Below, piece by piece: positions 1 to 11,039 of a DNA stretch of 64,000 bases. Numbering within the stretch: the first letter of the stretch is position 1; each line of letters opens with the position of its first letter. Source of the stretch: Artemia franciscana (Eukaryota > Arthropoda > Branchiopoda > Anostraca > Artemiidae); assembly GCF_032884065.1 (NCBI RefSeq), contig NC_088867.1, forward strand, positions 46,946,185 to 47,010,184, in the 5' to 3' direction. The notes below the pieces were generated by a model. It made no database searches and was not told the DNA's origin. It worked only from the letters and a program-made list of their open reading frames with translations. The position numbers were made by a program, and so were the translations under genes.

Positions 1-1458
1 GGAAGGAGGATTAACTCGCTCCTAATATCCATTTTTTAGGAATATCTTTGGATTAAGTCTCTGATATGGGCGCTACGGGTTGAAAACTTCCCTTTTATTG
101 CATAAGCACATTAGGAGTGAAATAAGTTATTCATTTGCTTACCTACAGAGAAGGGATCGGTATGGGTAAATATCCTGAAAAAAAATATGTGTTATTAATA
201 TATTTTATATAAATAAATTTTAAAACTTATTTAGTTAGTCCAAATTGAGAATATTGATCTCTATCGTTTGTAATTCAGTTCTATGGAACATAGAGGAAGT
301 ATTAGGGATTTTGAGATCGAATGTACTGATTTTTCAGGAACAGACAAAAATCCTATGCAATTTAATTATGGCAATGCAAAAATTACCAGGGAAACAAAGG
401 TTTAAGAAAAAATTCTTTCCTCAGAACAGTATCATATTTTTCTCTATTTTGTCAATATATTGCCCCTTTTGTACATTTTATTCTTCTGGCGAGGGAGGGG
501 GTGACTCCTCCCTGTCTCCCCTTGTGAACGCCCTTGCCAGGGTAATATATTTTTTTTCACTAATGTTCTTCAGATCATCACCAGCATACCGCTTATAGTG
601 TTAGTGTTTTCAGCTTTTTATGTTATTGAGCATATTTGACTACATGGAAAATAAAATTCCATGAACCTAATAATACATTTTCAACAGAGCAACGCAAAAC
701 AAACAAAGTTAAAATAAAATGACCTAGTAATATCTATTATGCCTTGTGAGTAATAAATATTTTTGAAGTAAAACGCTTCAGGCCACTACGCAGGAAAGGG
801 TACTATTATCCTTATCCTCAAGCCATTTTCCAGGGGTTTTTGATCCTCCTCCCCTGGGGATTTTGTCCGACTCGTAAAAACGTAACAAAAATTAAAATAA
901 ACAAATTTTTAATGCGTCAAAAAAAATTGTAAAACCCGTCCCCGAAAAAATGTTTTTACCTACCCCCCCCCCATCCCGAGATAAATCCTGAATATGGTCC
1001 TATTTGTCCCCCCCTCCTCATCTAAAGTTTCGAGATTTATTTAATTAGCCGAATAATTTCTTTTAATTCTCCTATGCTTCACCTTTTTTATGCTGCTTCA
1101 AATAAGCTCCCCCCCCCCCCTACCATGTTGGCTCCCTTCAATTATATCCCAGCCTGTAATTTCAAATGCTTCAGTCAATAATTTGTTTTATTCGGTCTCA
1201 TGTTTTAATTTTTCTGTGTTGTTGCATGATTTTTTCTGTATGCTGGGTGATGGGTACAACCATAAGTTTTCCTTTTGGTTCCCCTTTTTTTCTGAAAAAA
1301 AAAATTGGAAAACTCAAAACGGAGCTTAACTCTATTTCTGTTATTTATTGTTGTTTATGCATGAATAGGCCTATGTCTTGTTGCTCTGGGTTTTAATTTT
1401 TGAAAGTAAAGCTGCAGTTTCCTTCAAGGCTTTCAATATTTCTTTTTTCTATTTTTAG
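1..1458. other. Non-coding stretch left of the first recognised exon
   Basis: No convincing exon is visible here. The reading frames are short and of low complexity. Because the exon at 1459 opens in mid-protein behind a good acceptor, this stretch is probably intron of gene 1, or an intron plus an exon I could not recognise. It includes a dispersed pyrimidine/purine-rich repeat at about 780-1010, listed separately. Confidence 0.4.
780..1010 (-). repeat. Dispersed GGGG-rich repeat, family 1, copy
   Basis: Read on the - strand, this copy has the pattern seen near 7340, 19800, 45240 and 48115: a lead such as 'tatccaggatt', a run of G, 'cgggg...ttttttaca', then 'cataaa...ttacgttttacgag', a second G-rich patch and a stop-like tail. 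No protein is encoded. It could be a small non-autonomous transposable element; no target duplication was established. Confidence 0.5.
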
Positions 1459-1566
1459 GCTATAGATGCGGTATTTTTTCAACTTGCTAATCAATCCGGC
1501 CAATACCTAGTTGCTGCAACCGCAAGAAGACCTCACAAAATTATTAATGGATTTATTTACCTCGCA
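1459..1566 (+). CDS. Gene 1, first visible exon: AttH/CrtC-like protein of arthropod PEP-synthase-like family
   Basis: Exon of 36 codons behind a TTTTTAG acceptor and ahead of a GTAAGT donor, phase 0 at both ends. It encodes AIDAVFFQLANQSGQY, VAATARR and NGFIYLA. With the six exons that follow it gives 984 nt without a stop: 327 residues plus TAG. From memory of the family (not a search), the joined protein resembles the ~330-residue region that precedes the enzyme domains of arthropod phosphoenolpyruvate-synthase-like proteins and also occurs alone. The fold is thought to be AttH/CrtC-like (two lipocalin-like halves, DUF7064/7065 type). Its biochemical role is not established. The start codon and N-terminus lie upstream and were not found, so the gene is partial here. 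Confidence 0.75.
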
Positions 1567-2199
1567 GTAAGTATCAATATCAATCGGTAAACCTTTAAAA
1601 CGGGTAAATCTCTGCCCATTTTGTTTCTTTTCAATTGCTTCGTTTATTAGATACAAAGGTAGTATACCTATTGGATAATTTACTTAATATCTGGGCTGTT
1701 TCAGATTGACGAAATAGGCCTGTCAGTCAGGTATCATCTTTCTGTATCTGTAAGTAAACTGTTGATCTGATAAACAACAGCCAAATCTAACCTTAAGAAA
1801 AAAAAATATTCCAATGAAAAGTACATTTTTGAGGTGATTATTAATATCGGTTGTTGTTAAACAACCTACGGGTTAATTATTGTATATCCGATCGTTTCCC
1901 TGACCGATGCTTCAATGGCATAGCAGCGTAAGGGGAGTTCGTCATACTCAGGGTTGTCACTCCTAGTGATCTATCACTATTTTTATTGATTTTGTATATT
2001 GTCTAAGCAAAAAATCACTAAATTTGCACATAAATCACTAGATTATTGAAGAAAATCGCTAAATCAACAAGATAATTACTAAAATTTAGCGATTTTTCGT
2101 CACCGGCTTGTAACTCTGATCATAACCTGAGCACTTGCAACTCTGATCGGCTTGCAACCCTGATCATAACCTGAGCACTAGGTGCATAGGGCACCTAAC

Positions 2200-3530
2200 A
2201 GTCCACAAGACAAATAAGATTTTCCAGAAAATTTTGGTTGTTATTTAGAGGATTCCTGGATAAGATAGTTTAGGTTTTTGATGGATCTCCTGGATCACTA
2301 TAGTCTTCTTAACATTAATTTTCAAACCTATTCTTACACCCGGAACTCTTAAAACCTCTAAAAGCTCATTCATTTGCTAACACTTTCATCTAGGATGCTT
2401 AAATCAGAATAATCTAAGTCCAGTTTTACTTCCTCATTTGGTTCCTTGTTCTCCCATTGGCTTTGCTGTGCTCCTTAAGGGAAAGTCCATCGAAATGACC
2501 CATATAAATGGGGATAGGACACAACCCTCCTTGACTCCTGATTTAACACGAAACCAGCTACTAACCTAATTTCCTACCTTAACCGCAGCAGTGTTATTCT
2601 CGTACACAGCATTAATGACTTTAATGTATTTGTCTGGTATACCATATAAAGAAGACCTTCACTAAAGCTCTTTTATAAGCTGAATCAAACCCTTGCTTAC
2701 AATCTTTAAAACGGAGGACTAAAGGCGTTCGATGACTAAGGCACTTCTCATTTATTAATCTAGGAGTGAAAATTTGGTCGACACATCCTCTGAGCTTTCT
2801 AAAACCGCACTGCTCTTCTCTTAAAACTTTGTCTATAGCATCTCTAAGACTAAAAAGTATCATCATACTAGTATTTTTCTACCCACAGAAATCAGTCTAA
2901 TCCCTCTGAAATTACTACACTCACTCTTATCACCTTTCTTATACAGGGGTTTAAGTAGAATTTTCCTAAAATCGCTAGGTACTTTCCCTTTTTCAAAAAT
3001 CATATTCGCATTCTTGAATATCTCATTTTTAACCTCATAACCGCAATATTTAAGAAACACATTTACCACATTATCAACACCTTGGGCCTAATAATTTTGT
3101 AATCCTTTTAGTACTGTCTCTAATCCTTCCTCACAAAATATATCTTCCTTCAAATCCAAGGTATTGCAAAATTTCTCGTCTCCTCTACATCTTTTCCTGT
3201 AACTCTGTCACGATTTAGCACATTCTCAAAATTTTCTGCCAATCTTCATTTACCTTTTTCCTTATCACTAATTGTGGCACCGTTCAAATCTTTAACTGGG
3301 ATAAGTCCATATTGATGCTCTCAATTTATGAACATGCCAGTACAATATTTTATTATTAGGCCGTCTAGCTGCATCTTCCCTATTCCCGGATGTTTTATCC
3401 ATGGCCTCCACTTCACACCTTCTTAGTTCGTATTCCAATGCTTTCTCCACTTTCTTTACGTTCCTCTTATTTTCATATTGTCTATAAGTCAGATGATTCT
3501 TGTACAATGCCCTCCTCCTCTCAATTAAAG
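2200..3530 (-). mobile_element. RTE-like non-LTR retrotransposon fragment A (RT region, decayed)
   Basis: Read on the - strand, broken frames give in order: a basic linker rich in KVEKALEYELRR and EDAARR (3507-3292); a reverse-transcriptase segment with PLYKKGDKSECSNFRGI (3069-2863); then EEQCGFRKLRGCVDQIFT and the motif-A region FKDCKQGFDSA (2866-2621). Downstream traces of EGCVLSP and a NELLEVLRVPGV-like piece reach about 2270. Each part matches fragment B (11.0-12.6 kb) and fragment C (50.5-51.3 kb). The catalytic YADD box is missing through an internal deletion. The clade is inferred from gene order and simple-repeat tails in sister copies; it is not proven. Confidence 0.8.
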
Positions 3531-3609
3531 ATAAAATATTTTCTGTTACTAATGGAATTAAAAAAAAATGAAAATATTGAGAGAGAAATCGGGTTTAATA
3601 TTTAGATTA

Positions 3610-3830
3610 ACTAAAGAAAAACAAGTTTTTTAACTGCATGGAAAGAACGACATTAAAACTTAAAACGAACAGAAATTATTTCGTATATGAAAGGGGTTGT
3701 CCCCTCCTCAACGCCTCACTCTTTACTCTAAAGTTTGACTCTTTCTCACACCTCTGCTTTTTAAAACAATAAAAAACTTTAGCGTAAAGAGCGAGGTGTT
3801 AAGGAGGGGACAACCCTTTCCGTTAGGTAC
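3610..3830. repeat. Fold-back (inverted-repeat) element, copy 1
   Basis: The left part reads 'gaaaggggttgtcccctcctcaacgcctcactc...ctaaagtttgactc' and the right part is its near reverse complement ('actttagcgtaaagagcgaggtgttaaggaggggacaacccttt'). The arms flank a short 'tttttaaaacaataaaaa' centre. Related sequence is present at about 12998-13140, 19560-19735, 55280-55545 and 55860-56130. This suits a MITE-like or fold-back transposon without coding capacity. Confidence 0.7.
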
Positions 3831-3837
3831 ATATGTA

Positions 3838-3970
3838 GCCAGAGCCATATCCAGTATTTTTTGGGGGGAGGGGGGCTATAAAGGATTTTTTCGGGGATTT
3901 TTTTTGTAGCAGTGGAAAAAAGGCAACAAACTTTAAATAATAAAAATCTGAACATTTCGAATTCACTTTC
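3838..3970 (+). repeat. Dispersed GGGG-rich repeat, family 1, short copy
   Basis: It has the lead 'agccatatccagtattttttggggggaggggggct', then 'tttttcggggattttttttgtagc' and 'aacatttcgaattc...aggggc', the same order as the copies near 7340 and 45240. It is diverged and truncated. Confidence 0.4.
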
Positions 3971-4937
3971 AGGGGCCAGAGAAAAAGGAATTAAGCAAAA
4001 TTAAACACAAAATATAAAGAAAAAGACAAACAAGAACAAAATAAATAAAACTCACATCTTAATAACTTCCGAAATTACTGAACAAATGTCAACATGATCT
4101 CCAATAGACTGATAGAGCAAATAGCACGAATATGCAACGCAGTTAAGGATTTTTTTTTTATTCCTATTATACTTCATATTAGTGGATGGTGAACTCCAAT
4201 GCTAGCGGAGCCAGTGTCAGCATTTGCAATGGGGAATGCTGCTCAATCAGCAAAGAAAAAATAGCACCTTTAAAAGGGCTACTATAAACTGGAATGTATA
4301 TTTAAGGGGGAGTCAAGCAATGCGCCTTTAGGATTGAGATAAGTAAGCACTTTTGATTGTGTTTTTTGAACTCTACTAGCAAAGTGGGTAGAGCCATTTC
4401 AAAGGGCCGTTTCTTTTTTCAAGAAAATACCAGAGAAGTATTTTTGATGGAAATAGAACAAAATGTATTTTCGAAAATCTAGAGCTGTAGAAAAAAAGGA
4501 AATAGAAAAATCCAGAGAGGTGGTCAAAAATCGAGGGGGGGGAATACATCCATCAATTGAAGCCCCTAATTTTCTTGTAGAATAAAATCTATCAGAGATG
4601 GGGGGGCATTTTCCTCTTCTTAAATAAGCTTTTCCAAAGTTATATTTTTAGTAAGCCTATCCTGTTTTCTGTCATAGCTGGAGGATCAAGTTTAAATTTT
4701 AAGAGATTTTTTGAAGGGGGAAGGAGATGACCTTGGATTTTATGTTGCGGGGGGACAAAACAAATTTATCCTATCTTTAAAATAAATACACTACGTTTTT
4801 TTTATGCTCGTTGTCCAACAGGCTTCGGTGTAAGTCTTTTTTCAATGATTATGATCGTCATTTGTATGCTTCATTTTCTTCAGAGTAAGCTAATCAATTT
4901 CTAAAAGAATGTTGAACACTGTTACTTTAATTTGCAG

Positions 4938-5083
4938 ATTCCAGAACTGGGACTACTAGAGGCACCTAAGCTTCCTGATACTATGCTTTACGCAGAAAAA
5001 GAAGAATTCGCAGCAGAAGGATTGAGAATTGAACCAGTTGTCCCAAACAGAACATGGAAAATAAGCTACAAAGGACATATGAA
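4938..5083 (+). CDS. Gene 1, second visible exon
   Basis: Starts after TTTGCAG and ends before GTAATT, leaving two bases (AA) of a split Lys codon that the next exon completes. It encodes IPELGLLEAPKLPDTMLY, EEFAAEGLRIEPVVP and NRTWKISYKGHM. The LP-T-LY and W-I-Y-G pattern is the part that recalls the arthropod family most clearly in this half. It continues in phase 0 from the previous exon. Confidence 0.8.
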
Positions 5084-5389
5084 GTAATTCCTTATTGGCT
5101 TTCATCTTATTTCGTTTATTTAAATAGCCAGGGCAAAAATATATATGTAAGCAAAAACAACAGCTGGGGAACGAAAACGAAAAAGGCATAAGAAATCATT
5201 TGGAAGCTCTCTTTAAGAAGGGCAAGGGTCCAAAGACCCTTCTTTATTCTTCTTATTGTTTACATGCCTGATAAGTGTCTAAACAGAATGTATTTGTTTC
5301 ACCAGCGGAACAAACGAAATGATCACATTAAGACCAAAGCCCACTTAATAAATTATCCATTCCTTATCAAAATGAAATACTGGCTGGTC

Positions 5390-5640
5390 ACAAGCCCCTC
5401 GCGGCACTGGCAGATCCGGTGGAGCTGAGGGGACCCCGGCTCCTCCAAGATTTTTTCTGGTGCCCTCTTTCCCTGTATTTTTCTTTTTTCACTTTTTTTT
5501 AAGAATAGATTTGTCAATTTGGTCAAATATTGGCCCCTTCGTTACTCCCCCCCAACACAAGATTTTTCTCATTGGCGCTCTTGTCACATTGGGCCTCCCC
5601 AAAGATTTTGCTCTAGATCCGCCCTGCTTCCAGGATGAAC
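5390..5640 (-). repeat. Dispersed repeat, family 2 (GGCGGATCTAGAGCAAAAT), copy
   Basis: On the - strand it starts 'gggcggatctagagcaaaat', continues through G-rich patches and 'ttgaccaaattgacaaat', and ends 'gggtcccctcagctccaccggatctgcc'. A second copy on the + strand lies at about 37420-37590. Overlapping frames on both strands here are artefacts of the repeat. Confidence 0.55.
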
Positions 5641-6079
5641 TTTCTAATCTTCCTCTTCTTCCTTTTAAGATGAAAGTATACATCATTTCCAAAATATTCA
5701 CAATTTAGTTTCAAACTGTTTTCAAACTTGAAAATGTTGTAAAAACAGAGGCGTCTTTATCCTGCAAGTTTAGATTATCTCAAGAATGTGCACAGTGGAA
5801 GGTAATAGGCTCATAAGCGTCTAGTCGAAAATTTCCAAAATAAAAATCCACGCTGAATTGATTAAAGTTACATTAAATTAAGCCAAGAAAGTTGGTTTCT
5901 GCATTTCCTTGAGAAAGAATCTGCTGATCTGGAATCTAGTTTTACAATTGATTTCATAAAGATTATTTGGAGTTGTCATAGGCATTGTAAGTAGGGATGT
6001 TCCTCAATAATAACCAAAACTCTAAAAAATGGTATTTTGATATGAATAGATATATCTAAAGAAATGGTTTATTATGCTG

Positions 6080-6290
6080 ATTCTAAATATAATAAGATTC
6101 ATTAGGTTTAGTGATGCCCACCAAAGGCCATCAGCCTGAGAAAATTTGCATGATTTCCGAAAAAGGGGGAAACATTCCCAAAAAGCCAATGAATCTTAAT
6201 GGAAACCACACTATAAAATTCAGCGTGCCAGAGAACCATATTTTAAAGTTCTCAAGCTCCTATCTTCAAAAATGTGAAATTATGCCCTTA
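6080..6290 (+). repeat. Fragment of dispersed repeat shared with 56.6-56.9 kb
   Basis: The stretch 'cagcctgagaaaatttgc', the 'aaacattccc' patch, 'ccagagaacc', 'tcaagctcctatct' and 'caaaaatgtg' follows the same order as the reverse strand of 56640-56830. The 61-codon frame starting at 6111 is a by-product. This is probably a non-autonomous transposon piece inside the intron before the third visible exon. Confidence 0.55.
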
Positions 6291-6328
6291 CTTTAAATAG
6301 CCTTTAGCTAGTGGTGCGTGATAACACA

Positions 6329-6393
6329 GTTAATATCACACAGTAAACATTGTTTTCTCCTCCATTTATTATTATTTACTCTGTGATATTAAC
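6329..6393. repeat. Imperfect hairpin just upstream of an exon
   Basis: Arms at 6329-6347 and 6375-6393 pair over 12 bp, one mismatch and 6 bp, with a 27-nt loop. The 3' arm ends 22 nt before the TTTTCAG acceptor of the exon at 6417. In RNA it could bury part of the branch region; this may be chance in AT-rich intron. Confidence 0.5.
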
Positions 6394-6416
6394 TATTTGC
6401 AAACGTTTATTTTCAG

Positions 6417-6578
6417 ATATGCGAAAGCTCCAGAGAAAAAAGTGAATGTAGACATTGAACTGGAATATAATTCAAAATTGAGGCCTTTTAATTTTGACAC
6501 AGATATGAATGCTTGGACAGTGGCAAGAGCCATGGCGAAGGAACCGTGGAGCAGAGAATACTTTCAAATTTTAAAGGA
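6417..6578 (+). CDS. Gene 1, third visible exon
   Basis: Follows a TTTTCAG acceptor; its first base completes the split Lys codon (AA+A). It ends GA before GTAAGT. The protein includes YAKAPEKKVNVDIELEY, LRPFNFDTDMNAWTVAR and MAKEPWSREYFQILK. FNFDTD, the alternating ARAMA segment and EPWSREYF are the recognisable landmarks of the arthropod family. The reading frame appears to stop at TAA only because the donor GTAAGT overlaps it; the exon ends two bases into the Asp codon. Confidence 0.85.
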
Positions 6579-6756
6579 GTAAGTATAGTCTTTTATGAGC
6601 TTTTTGCTAAGAAATTATTAGCTATTTAATTGCATTCACTAGAAAATTCAAATTTCGAAAATGCAAATTGTGATTAGCTGCCTTGGATTCAGATTAACGA
6701 GGTACATTTATAATAAGTTTATAAATTAACTTATTATAAATTTATAGATTTTTGTC

Positions 6757-6925
6757 AGCTAATACTAGCTATATAAAACCATAAACGTCATATCCAAGAT
6801 TAGGAACCTACTGTCCATGTCGTTGAAAATGAAAGGATGCGGTCGTGGAATCCACTATCCCTTTCAGCGGCGTTGATCTCCGTTTATTGGCCGTTTAGCC
6901 AGGAAATGCAATGGGGAATGGGGCC
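6757..6925 (-). repeat. SINE body copy lacking the tRNA head
   Basis: The segment with 'tatccaagattaggaacct', 'tccatgtc.ttgaaaat' and 'aaaggatgcggtc.tggaat' matches the SINE copies at 14648-14940 and 16285-16598. The sequence then diverges before the tRNA-like part, so it is truncated at its 5' (tRNA) end, the usual result of incomplete reverse transcription. Confidence 0.6.
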
Positions 6926-7339
6926 AGCAATCCTGTGCTTTCACACACCCTTCCGTGGACTTCTTCAAGGACCTTCTTGAAGCTGAGTCGACTCTGGTTA
7001 AGCTTACAGAGTCACACCACTTGCTACCAGATTCACGATGTAGTTTTATAATCAGTAAGTTAAACCGTGGAATTCTTTTTTTTTTCTAACTTAGTCATAA
7101 GGTAAGATAATAATATATGATATGCAGCTACTCTTTTAGGCCATTCTACCTAAAGGAAAGTCAGGTAAACGACATCCCGTCGGGTAGTAGGCTGATAATT
7201 CCACGGGTGGGGTGTGGAGTCAAAGAACCTTTCCTGATCCTCAGCAGTGGGGCTGGTGCCATATGATACATTTGGTCGCTGTTGGAACTTGAAGACGAAG
7301 TTCATTTTTTATCTTCTCATATCTTTATTGATGCCGGCA

Positions 7340-7550
7340 GGGCCGTATCAAGGATTTTTTTTTGGGGGGGAGGGGTGTCTTGCAAAAGTATTTTTTCGGG
7401 GTGTTGGGAATGCAAAAAAAACTTTTAAACACGCAACAAAAACATGTTTATATTCATTTTTGTTACGTTCTTACGAGTTGGACAAACATTTCAGGGGGGG
7501 GTCAAACCCCGAACCCCCTCCCCTCTGGATACCGCCTTGCATGCCGGATA
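7340..7550 (+). repeat. Dispersed GGGG-rich repeat, family 1, best copy
   Basis: Starts 'gggccgtatcaaggattttt', then a G-run, 'tattttttcggggtg', 'aacacgcaacaaaaacatgt', 'tgttacgttcttacgag', and ends 'accccctcccctctggatac'. Other copies lie at about 780, 3838, 19800, 45240 and 48115. Its 103- and 80-codon frames are not genes. No terminal repeats or target duplications were fixed. Confidence 0.65.
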
Positions 7551-7599
7551 GTATTTGAAATCTGTATTTATTTTTCTTATTTCGCTACATGTTTAATAA

Positions 7600-9080
7600 C
7601 GTGATATATTTGTTAAAGTACAAATGGTGAACCTGGAGCTAAATATAGCGAAGAGACTAATACATCTTTGCCCTGCTGTATTGCAATAAAAATAATTATT
7701 TATAAATTTATTCTATACAGCTTTCTTCTTTTAATTAGAATATGTTTATCCATTTGATGTTGAAATCCTCATGAGTTAAGTCAGATTATTTATTTTTATT
7801 CAAAATTTGTTAAGTCCCCCGCCCATAAGATCTTTTCCTGAATATAATGCGATTGTTTTTCTAAAAATATTTGTCTCCCTAAATAAAAAAAAATGCAAAT
7901 AATCTAATCAATACAAATTTTGAACTTTAGCCTACTCCAATCATTATTTCATAGTAAGGAAAAAAAGTGTCTGCGTAAAGATATGTTTTACTAAAAGAGT
8001 TGTGTGCGTCGCTTCATATAAATTTTCTTAAGACGGGCTAGTTAGGTAATGACCGGGACGTCAAATCATTAGAATGTAGGGGGCAGGATTTGTTTGAATT
8101 TTTAGTTGAAAATACAGAAAAAAGATGTCTCTCAGAATCTGTAAGGGGATTTTGGCAATTTGGCTTGTTTTAATTTTTTTCAGTGAAAATCCCCCCCTCT
8201 ATAGATATGTAAAACTTGGTTCCTAATCCCTCATTGGGTTTCCTGAGTAAGGGGCTATCGTGTGACACTTCGAGAAATAAGGAATTATTTGGAGACGTTT
8301 ACCTCATGGGGTGGTCCAATTGGTGTAAGGAGCCGCGAGATTCGAGAACTGAATGCTATGAATGTGGGAAAGTACGTTCGTGTGGTAACGTAACACAGAG
8401 AGAGCAATTTGGTGAATGGGGTATCAGCAGGACAAGGAAGAGGATTTTGAAACGTTAATCACGTGGGTAATGGAAGAGGATTTGTTGTTTTCTTGTCAAT
8501 TTTTCAGTTTGTTTCTATTTTGTAACCGTGACCCGTGTGATTTAAGTATTAAATAGATCATATTATTGTACTTTCGCATATAAGAACAACTGTCAAATAT
8601 GATTTTTTGATACTGGCGTAGAGGTATCTTTTTAGATATCTCTCTTAAGATATTTTTATTCTGAATTTTTTTTTCATATCTGAATGATTTCCATTTGAAA
8701 ATAAAATAAAAATCGAGAAATATATAATAACAGATAAAATTTTAAATTTCGGTATTAAACTAGAGAAAATAATAAACCCTGAACCATTTTGCTTCACATC
8801 TGGAATCCTTTATCAACGGAAAAAAATTAAATGGCTAAATAAAAATAATAAATTATGTTTTCAGGTAAAATAAATTAGTTTCTCATGTTTAAACAACAAC
8901 GTCTTAACTCTTTTTGTTCTTTTTTACTTTTCTTTTTCTTTTTTTGGTTAGCTTTTCTAGGTTTGAAACTTTTATCTTCCATATATAAATAAATATATGC
9001 CTTACTTTGTCCAAAACATCTTTTTCTCTGTGGATTGAATCAGCGTTGCCAGTCAACTTTTTCAATTTATTGCTAGGTTT
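7600..9080. other. Intron stretch without recognisable genes
   Basis: AT-rich unique-looking sequence. The 80-codon frame at 8216-8458 shows no motif I recognise and starts at a non-ATG codon, so I do not call it a gene. Confidence 0.5.
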
Positions 9081-9084
9081 GATG

Positions 9085-9205
9085 TTGAGAGGTTAGGCTT
9101 GGTTCGGCTAGGTTAGGTTAGGTTTTTAACCCATTTTTGATATTTATAACCAAATTTAATTAATTAACCTAAATTTACATAACCTAACCCAACTTTTACC
9201 ATTAT
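9085..9205. repeat. Short interstitial TTAGG/CCTAA-like repeats
   Basis: The + strand carries 'ggttaggtt' units in 9088-9130 and the complementary 'aacctaac' units at 9167-9190, giving a loose inverted pair. TTAGG is the ancestral arthropod telomere unit (established knowledge). Only two or three units are present, so this may be coincidental or a decayed element end. Confidence 0.35.
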
Positions 9206-9634
9206 AACTTGCGTAAGACTAAAGAAGCTGACCGCAAAGCTAATTGAATCCAAGCAGAGAAAAAGGAATTTCGGACATTTGCTGTGCGCACACTCTTTTG
9301 TGAGGATCTAAGAAAAAAAGTTTTCAACCATCCGGCAAACATACAATTGTATTTTACCTACCCCCCCTCCCTAAAAAAAGTCCTGAAATCTTTTACTCAA
9401 CCACCAGCCGGGACACAAAACAGGATGTAATCTCTTGTGATGATGGGAAACAAATAAAACTCTGACTATAAAATTACTCCAAAAAAATGTTCCTTTATTT
9501 ACCCTTTCTATAGTCTATGATAAATGATAAAAGTCTAAGATAAATGAACAATACTTCACTAACTGCATTGAAATTTGACTTGTTTGTAAATATATCTGCA
9601 TTTTCATGTTATTTGTTTTTATTCTGCCTTTCAG

Positions 9635-9741
9635 CGCACATCAAACTCATTATGAACAAATGGGTAGTGCATCAGGAAGAGCAATTGTAGATGGAAAAGA
9701 GTTTTCACTCCAACTTGATGGAATGCGAGACCACAGTTACG
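9635..9741 (+). CDS. Gene 1, fourth visible exon
   Basis: Acceptor TTTCAG, donor GTAAGA. The first base C completes the split Asp codon (GA+C) and the exon ends with G of a split Ala codon. It encodes AHQTHYEQMGSASGRAIV, DGKEFSLQLDGMRDHSY. The HYEQ-G-GxxxIDGxxxxL-LxxMRDHSYG pattern is the strongest family signature: the MRDHS motif is a hallmark of the AttH/CrtC-like region as I recall it. A 92-codon frame running on past the donor is intronic read-through. Confidence 0.85.
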
Positions 9742-10394
9742 GTAAGAACAATTAATCTATCTTCAGGATTTGATACAAAAGAACTTCGACATTTTGCGAC
9801 ATTTTTGCGAAAAAACGAAATTTTGCGACATTTTGTGCCATACCATTTTAGAATATCATCACTGTCGTGGTCACATTGGACACCGAGGAAAGAACGAATT
9901 GTTTCCTTTTTCGATATCGTGGCAACTGTGCTTGAATGTGGGCTACATTTACAGAATTACCAAGCATAAAGAAAAAGCGGCCGAAAACCAATACAATCTT
10001 ATTTACATAATTGGTAAGCCCTAGTTCCGCCAATCTCTGTTCTAAAAACAGTCATCTGGTGTTATACAACGGGACCTGACCGACGGAATTTTTCAATACC
10101 ATCAAGTTTTTTGTATTATCAAAACTATTACTATCCGTACCGTCAGTATTATCAAAATTTTCAAAGTGGCTAAATTTTGAAAAACACTTTTAATCAAGTT
10201 TCTACAGCTATTTAATTACATTCTCAGAAGTGTATTTAATACAAATAAATTTGTAAATATATTTGAAATGAATTTGATAGTATAATGGCGTACTCTTAAT
10301 AAAATAAATAATTCAATATGACATCTGCAGGTGTTGTAAAATTATCCCACATTTGTGTCCAGTTATGAGTTATTAGAGAAAAGTTCGTTGTTTA

Positions 10395-11035
10395 TACACC
10401 TCCACCTTTCTCCGTCTCCCAATAATATTTAAACACTTCTTTTTTTATTGGATTCAAGCCTCTTTTTCCCAAATTTATAACCTTGAATCTCTCTACATTT
10501 TCTGAAATTTTGTTTACATCCCTATACCTTCCTCCATCCCCAATAATATATAAAACCCATCCATTTCATTTATTTTAGGACTATTTTTCTCAAACTGTAC
10601 CCTTAATCTTAAATTTCTACAGTTTATGCGCCCCCTATACCTTCCTTTTTCTCCTAATAATTTTTCAAACCCTTTCTTTTATTGGTGTGAAGCCTATTTT
10701 TCCCAAAATGCACTCCTAACCTTGTATTTCTTCATATGTTAATTTGATTTACATCCCTATACCTTCCTTCGTCCCTATTAACATTTAAAAGCCTTTTTAT
10801 CAATTTTAAGCGTATTTTTCAAATTGCAGTCCTAACCATGGATTTTTCCAGATTTTCTGAAATTTACGCACACCACTATACCTTTCACTATCTCTCAATA
10901 ATATTTAAAGCCCTACTTTTCATTGATTTTAAGACTATTTTTCCCAAATTGCACTCGTAAATTTAAAATTTTCCAGATTTTCTGCAATTCACTTACAGCC
11001 CTATACATTCTTCGGTCCCCCAGTAATCTTTAAAA
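10395..11035. repeat. Minisatellite, period about 120 bp, ~5 copies
   Basis: The word 'ccctatacctt' (or a close variant) recurs at about 10522, 10641, 10763, 10876 and 10999. Each time it is followed by 'tc.ccaataat.tttaaa.cc', 'tttattg.ttttaag', 'tatttttcccaaatt.cactc' and 'tttccagattttctgaaatt'. Copies are diverged by point changes. The array abuts the 3' end of LINE fragment B. Confidence 0.8.
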
Positions 11036-11039
11036 CCAC

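Larger units (their letters stand above)
1567..4937 (+). other. Intron of gene 1 with LINE and fold-back insertions
   Basis: It runs from GTAAGT to TTTGCAG. It contains an RTE-like LINE fragment on the - strand (about 2200-3530), a fold-back element (about 3610-3830) and a G-rich repeat (about 3840-3970). No other coding sequence is seen. Around 1960-2170 is a short AT-rich stretch with locally repeated words ('aatcactaaat', 'gcacttgcaactctgatc'). Confidence 0.6.

Noticed and set aside
9085..9205. An interstitial telomere
   Set aside because: Only two or three TTAGG-like units per side; kept only as a weak repeat note.
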